DNA from: Burkholderiaceae bacterium
GTDB taxonomy: Bacteria > Pseudomonadota > Gammaproteobacteria > Burkholderiales > Burkholderiaceae_A
DNA length: 64,000 nucleotides
Assembly (NCBI GenBank): GCA_018402635.1
Contig: JAGYIP010000003.1
Coordinates: 76,849-140,848, forward strand
Direction: 5' to 3'
Shown: positions 60,421 through 64,000 of the stretch, in pieces
Layout: each line of letters starts with the position of its first letter
Numbering within the stretch: position 1 is the first letter of the stretch
The notes under the pieces: generated by a model
The model's input: only the letters and a program-made list of their open reading frames with translations
Told to the model about the DNA's origin: nothing
Database searches by the model: none
Translations under genes and position numbers: made by a program

Positions 60421-61183
60421 ATGACCACCATTCTAAACATCGCCGCCTATCATTTCGTTGAGGTCTCATCACCACAGCAGGTTGCTGAAGCCCTTCATGC
60501 AAGAGGAACAGCGCTTGAATTGAAAGGGACGATTCTGGTTAGCCATGAAGGCCTGAACTGTTTTCTTGCTGGTAAAGAGGAACAGGTTCGCGCCATGCTT
60601 GAGGCCCTGCGGGCGCTTGAAGGGTTTAAGAACCTTGGTGTCAAAGAGTCGTGGTCCGATACCGTTCCCTTTAAGCGCTTTAAGGTGAAGGTGAAAAAGG
60701 AAATTATTCGCATGGACCATCCCACCATTCAACCCGCAAACACGCGGGCACCGGCCGTAAGCCCCGACACCCTCAAGCGCTGGCTCGACCAGGGCCATGA
60801 CGATGCAGGCAGGCCAGTGGTCATGCTCGATGCCCGCAACGACTTCGAAGTTGACCAAGGAAGGTTCGCCAACGCCATTGACTGGCGTATTGCCAAGTTC
60901 ACCGAGTTTCCCAACGCCGTGAAGGCGCATAGGGCGGAGCTTGAGGGCAAAACCGTGGTGAGCTACTGCACGGGAGGTATTCGCTGCGAGAAGGCCGCTA
61001 TCTTTATGAACGAGCTTGGTCTTGCCAACGTTCTTCCAGCTTGATGGCGGCATTCTGAATTACTTTGAAAAAACCGATGGCTCGCACTGGCAGGGCAGCT
61101 GCTTTGTCTTTGATGAGCGGGTGGGTCTGCTGCCAAGCCTGGCGCCTGACACCGCGGTTGAGTGCCAGCCAACAGCCTCTTAA
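60421..61183 (+). CDS. trhO: tRNA uridine hydroxylase TrhO (rhodanese family), one frameshift
   Basis: TrhO (YceA, UPF0176) hydroxylates U34 of tRNA on the way to 5-oxyacetyl uridine. The N-terminal ferredoxin-like domain starts MTTILNIAAYHFVE, and the rhodanese domain has VVSYCTGGIRCEKAAIF with the active cysteine near residue 183. After ELGLANV near 61031 the frame shifts, and FQLDGGILNYFEKTDG and CFVFDERVGLL follow to TAA at 61183. The continuation is exactly the family text, so an indel error is likely. Confidence 0.9.
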
Positions 61184-61224
61184 GGACGGCTTGAAGCCTA
61201 GCAAGGGCCGAGCAAGTTATCCAT

Positions 61225-62469
61225 CTAAAAGTTTCGGGGATCAAGCACGGACTGCGCCTGGGCCTTCACCTCAAAACGAACCGGAAGCCGCGGGCCACCC
61301 GTTGCATTGAAGCCACCTTGTTTAAGTAACAGGCAGTCATGCGCGAGCTCTTGTAACGAGCCCTGGGCCGAGTAAATGGCAAGCGACTGCGAGGCCAATT
61401 GAACCGCGCCAAGCTGCGTTGCCGAAAGGCTGGAACACCCCCTGCTCCAGGCAACAGCCTTTGCAAGCAGAGGGCCAGCAAGGGGCATGTTCAGCGGCAA
61501 CCCCACCACAAAGCGCACCCGAAGCCTTGAGGCATCGAGCCGAGTAACGCCCGAGCGCTGCCCACTCACCAGGCCCGTACCTGCATCAGATGTCGGGCCC
61601 GACCCCGACCGCGGACGTGCATTGGAGAGGTCGTGCTTCACCCATGCGGGCGGAACAATAAGCTGATCGGCGCCAAGACCCCAGTCGTAAAAAGTCTCGG
61701 GCTTGGGCTCAAGAACCTGCCAGTCCACCCAGCCCTGAAGCCGTGCTGAGGCCAAGGCGGCCTGGCTTGTTGCCAACACCTGGCCTGCGGCCGCCAGTGA
61801 GCCAACTGAGGAGGTTTTCTTCAATAACAAGGGGCTTAAGCCCAGCGCCAAACCCTTGCTTAACGAGCCGCCTGCCGCGCCAAGTTCACGCACCGACTGC
61901 CCCACTGCATAGTTCACCGTCAGGGCCTGCTGGGCCAAAAGCCCAAGCTGAACCACCAGAAGCCCCATAAGCAAGACAACCGGCATGGCCAACAGGGCTT
62001 CAATTAAAGAGTAGCCCTTCGGTGCCTGGCGCGAGGATGCCGAAGGACCTTCTGCGAAAAGCCAGCCCTTCACGTTGGCCTGCTCCTGCGACGACAGCGC
62101 CTGCCAGTCAATCTCAATGGCATGGCGGGCATGCGCGCAAAAGTAAACACCCCATGGGCGTGACCAATGCCATTGCACGGGCCGACCGGTAGCAGAGACG
62201 AAAATAACCAAAAGCCTGCGACGTATAAAAAAGGTATGAAGGCAGCGGCAGTGCGGAAAGCCTAAGGCCAACGGCTCTGTTGAATCAGAAGGCATCGGCT
62301 CTTGCGCATTCGCAAAAAGAAACCCATTTGCCTCTTGACCTGACCCGGCCTTGAAGACTCGTCTAAACCACTGCCGAATAAGCCTTGCATAAATACCAAC
62401 TAACCGTTCACCAAAACCCGAGAGCAGCCTGCATGCAATCGGAAGGTTAAATGCTGACGCCGCGCTCAT
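61225..62469 (-). CDS. TadE-like pilus assembly protein with a long leader
   Basis: A 414-residue protein encoded directly after tadC with an ATGA overlap. A prepilin-like site KGYSLIEALLAM (Gly152/Tyr153, Glu157 at +5) is followed by a hydrophobic helix LLMGLLVVQLGLLAQQAL and a secreted region, as in TadE/TadF minor pilins. The 152-residue part before the cleavage site is much longer than usual leaders. It contains an arginine-rich, aromatic segment (RRRLLVIFVSATGRPVQWHW) that I do not recognise. Confidence 0.65.
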   Translation of the reverse strand: MSAASAFNLPIACRLLSGFGERLVGIYARLIRQWFRRVFKAGSGQEANGFLFANAQEPMPSDSTEPLALGFPHCRCLHTFFIRRRLLVIFVSATGRPVQWHWSRPWGVYFCAHARHAIEIDWQALSSQEQANVKGWLFAEGPSASSRQAPKGYSLIEALLAMPVVLLMGLLVVQLGLLAQQALTVNYAVGQSVRELGAAGGSLSKGLALGLSPLLLKKTSSVGSLAAAGQVLATSQAALASARLQGWVDWQVLEPKPETFYDWGLGADQLIVPPAWVKHDLSNARPRSGSGPTSDAGTGLVSGQRSGVTRLDASRLRVRFVVGLPLNMPLAGPLLAKAVAWSRGCSSLSATQLGAVQLASQSLAIYSAQGSLQELAHDCLLLKQGGFNATGGPRLPVRFEVKAQAQSVLDPRNF

Positions 62470-63407
62470 GCCCCCACCCCTAAAGACTCGGACAGACGCA
62501 CGGCAAGAGGAGCGAGCAAAATAACAAAGGTGCAGGGAAAAATGCACATGACAAGCGGGCCCATCAGCTTAACGGGTGCCTTCATGGCGCGCTCTTCAAT
62601 TTCCAGTTGAAACTGGCGACGCGCCTGACTTGACTGCGCCCGCAGCACCCTGGCCATGCTTAAGCCCGACGACTCCGCGGCAGTCACAAGCGCTGTGAAC
62701 TGATCCACCACATTCACCGGAATACGCTGCTGCAGACGCCGAGCCGCCTCCGACCTTGCAACGCCCGAGCGAATCTCTGCTGCAAACTCCACCAGCCTCT
62801 GCCTCCAGGGCGCAGGGTCCGACCGAAAGCCACGCTGGGAGGCCTCAGCAAACGCCTGTGCAAACGACTGGCCCGCTTCAAGGGAAAGGGCAAGCCCATC
62901 GAGAAAGGCTGGGAAGCCCGATCGTGCCTTCTGAATTTCAATCTGCGCCCTTTGCTTTAACCACAGCGACGGGTAGAGGTAGCCAAGACCTGCTCCAACC
63001 AGGCCCCAAAGAATAGGGCTGCTTTCATCTGAAGCAAGAAGCGCATGAAAGACCAGTCCCAAAATGCCTGCAGCCATCGAGCTGAGAAGTCGAAGCCCGA
63101 ACCAGTCCGCCTCTGACTCAAAGGAACGAAGTCCTGCCAATTGCATACGCTCAAGCAGCAAGGGGTTCGGCTGAAGCCGTGAGGCAAAGAGCCTTCCCAG
63201 TCGTTGAGGCCATTGCCGAGGATTAAGCAAACTTTTCACTCGAAGAAGAAGCGGACGGGCAGGCTTACCTTCCTTGTGACCTGCAATCGCGCAGCGTGAG
63301 CGAGAGGCCTTTGCCCGCATAAAGACGTCGATGGCCACGTACACCAAGAGCCCCACGCCAATCGCCAAGCCTGATGCAAGAAGCCCGAAGAGATTGAGTT
63401 CCGTCAT
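62466..63407 (-). CDS. tadC: Tad pilus membrane protein TadC (GspF family)
   Basis: An inner-membrane platform protein of the Tad (Flp) pilus system. It has about 313 residues with the GspF-type helical domain: LDGLALSLEAGQSFAQAFAEAS and VDQFTALVTAAESSGLSMARVLRAQSSQARR. C-terminal membrane helices (MGPLVMCIFPCTFVILLAPL) follow. ATG at 63407 overlaps the tadB stop as ATGA, which sets the start. Confidence 0.88.
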   Translation of the reverse strand: MTELNLFGLLASGLAIGVGLLVYVAIDVFMRAKASRSRCAIAGHKEGKPARPLLLRVKSLLNPRQWPQRLGRLFASRLQPNPLLLERMQLAGLRSFESEADWFGLRLLSSMAAGILGLVFHALLASDESSPILWGLVGAGLGYLYPSLWLKQRAQIEIQKARSGFPAFLDGLALSLEAGQSFAQAFAEASQRGFRSDPAPWRQRLVEFAAEIRSGVARSEAARRLQQRIPVNVVDQFTALVTAAESSGLSMARVLRAQSSQARRQFQLEIEERAMKAPVKLMGPLVMCIFPCTFVILLAPLAVRLSESLGVGA

Positions 63408-64000
63408 AGCACCCTCACCAGTCGTCGAATCCAAAGCCAGCCCGTCACTTCCAGGGCAAGCACCATTAGAAGGAGTGTCTGCCCCAGACCCGTCTTAAAA
63501 AAGAAATCCGTAACGAAAGGGTCCATGGCAGCAGTCACCAGAAGCAACAACGGCGGCATGGCCAGCATAACCAGGGCCTGCAGCCTGCCCTGGGCAGTAA
63601 GCGCCTTTGCCTTTGCCGCAATCGCCAGCTGCTGGCGTACCGCCTCCCCATGACGCTCAAGCGCATCGGCCAAGTTGCCACCGGACTGCGCCGAGAGCTG
63701 CACACAGAGCCCCATGTCGCGCACCGCCGAGATCGGCCGACGTTCGCCCCAGTTCTGAAAAGCCTCTTCAATGGAATGGCCAAGACGTATGTCGCGCAAG
63801 AGCCTGGAAACCTCACGCCGGACGGCACCCTTCATGGACTGCTCAGCAGCAAGCAACGCCGATCGGGTTGAAAGCCCCGAACGCAAGGCAGATCCAAGAA
63901 GATCGCTGAGGTCGGGTATTGCTTGCTCCAAGGCCTGTGTCTGACGCTGTCTGTAAAACGCGAACCCAAGACGGCCTGCTACAAGCAGTAGGCCAAGTAA
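63404..64000 (-). CDS. tadB: Tad pilus membrane protein TadB (GspF family), 5' end outside window
   Basis: The frame runs off the right edge of the window, and the N-terminal part is missing. The visible 198 residues include a membrane segment (LLGLLLVAGRLGFAF), then LEQAIPDLSDLLGSALRSGLSTRSALLAAEQ and MGLCVQLSAQSGGNLADALERH, the GspF-domain motifs, and C-terminal membrane helices. With tadC it forms the inner-membrane platform of the Flp pilus. Confidence 0.88.
   Translation of the reverse strand, partial: LLGLLLVAGRLGFAFYRQRQTQALEQAIPDLSDLLGSALRSGLSTRSALLAAEQSMKGAVRREVSRLLRDIRLGHSIEEAFQNWGERRPISAVRDMGLCVQLSAQSGGNLADALERHGEAVRQQLAIAAKAKALTAQGRLQALVMLAMPPLLLLVTAAMDPFVTDFFFKTGLGQTLLLMVLALEVTGWLWIRRLVRVL

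Noticed and set aside
60237-60440. Minus-strand frame through the 13-bp repeats
   Set aside because: The amino-acid pattern is only the translated tandem repeat, and it overlaps two gene starts.

Overview
The window looks like a chromosomal segment of a betaproteobacterium (Burkholderiales), probably related to Alcaligenaceae. Three things support this: the classic block gyrA-serC-pheA-hisC-tyrA-aroA/cmk-rpsA-ihfB-lapB; an elongation factor P with Arg32 next to its rhamnosyltransferase gene earP; and a tmRNA whose tag reads ANDERFALAA, which I recall from Bordetella-like bacteria. Genes are tightly packed, often with 4-base ATGA overlaps, and the core regions use many CTT, AAG and GGC codons. 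The species cannot be named from sequence alone.

Layout. 1-5.3 kb: the 3' part of rfbD/rmlD (dTDP-rhamnose synthesis), a GlcD-type FAD dehydrogenase, efp, earP and a 2Fe-2S flavin reductase. 5.4-12.8 kb: lptG-lptF divergent from pepA-holC-valS. 13-15.9 kb: a membrane protein, thrB and a beta-hydroxyacid dehydrogenase. 15.9-31.4 kb: alaS, a tusA-like gene, uvrD, leuS, lptE, holA, proA, hemJ, an rlmL-like methyltransferase, a PLP homeostasis protein, rpsT and murJ. 31.4-46.7 kb: proC, ubiA, a ComEA-like protein, lapB, ihfB, rpsA, a fused aroA-cmk, tyrA, hisC, pheA, serC, an AEC transporter and gyrA. 46.8-49.1 kb: a short-chain dehydrogenase and two cyclic-nucleotide-binding-domain proteins. 49.1-49.5 kb: ssrA and its terminator.

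From ssrA to about 55.9 kb lies a foreign-looking accessory island. It holds remnants of an AlbA/RecG-type regulator and of a DEAD/DEAH helicase (two pieces, out of order), a broken Fic gene, a Phd/ParE pair with a frameshifted toxin, an intact HipB/HipA pair, a PrlF/YhaV pair and a small CxxC protein. Several modules carry clear palindromic operators; the best are three HipB-like sites spaced exactly 50 bp centre to centre. No integrase is visible. After the island come a Na/Pi cotransporter, two glutathione transferases, panE, trhO and the 3' end of a tad pilus operon (tadB-tadC-tadE-like) that runs off the right edge.

A feature running through the whole window is single-base frameshifts in conserved, often essential genes (rfbD, earP, leuS, lptE, murJ, ubiA, tyrA, lapB, trhO and others). 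At three of them a run of six identical bases appears as five. This argues for residual indel errors in the assembly rather than gene decay, so I annotate these core genes as single CDSs spanning the frameshift. Inside the island, truncation and missing domains show that at least some genes are truly broken.
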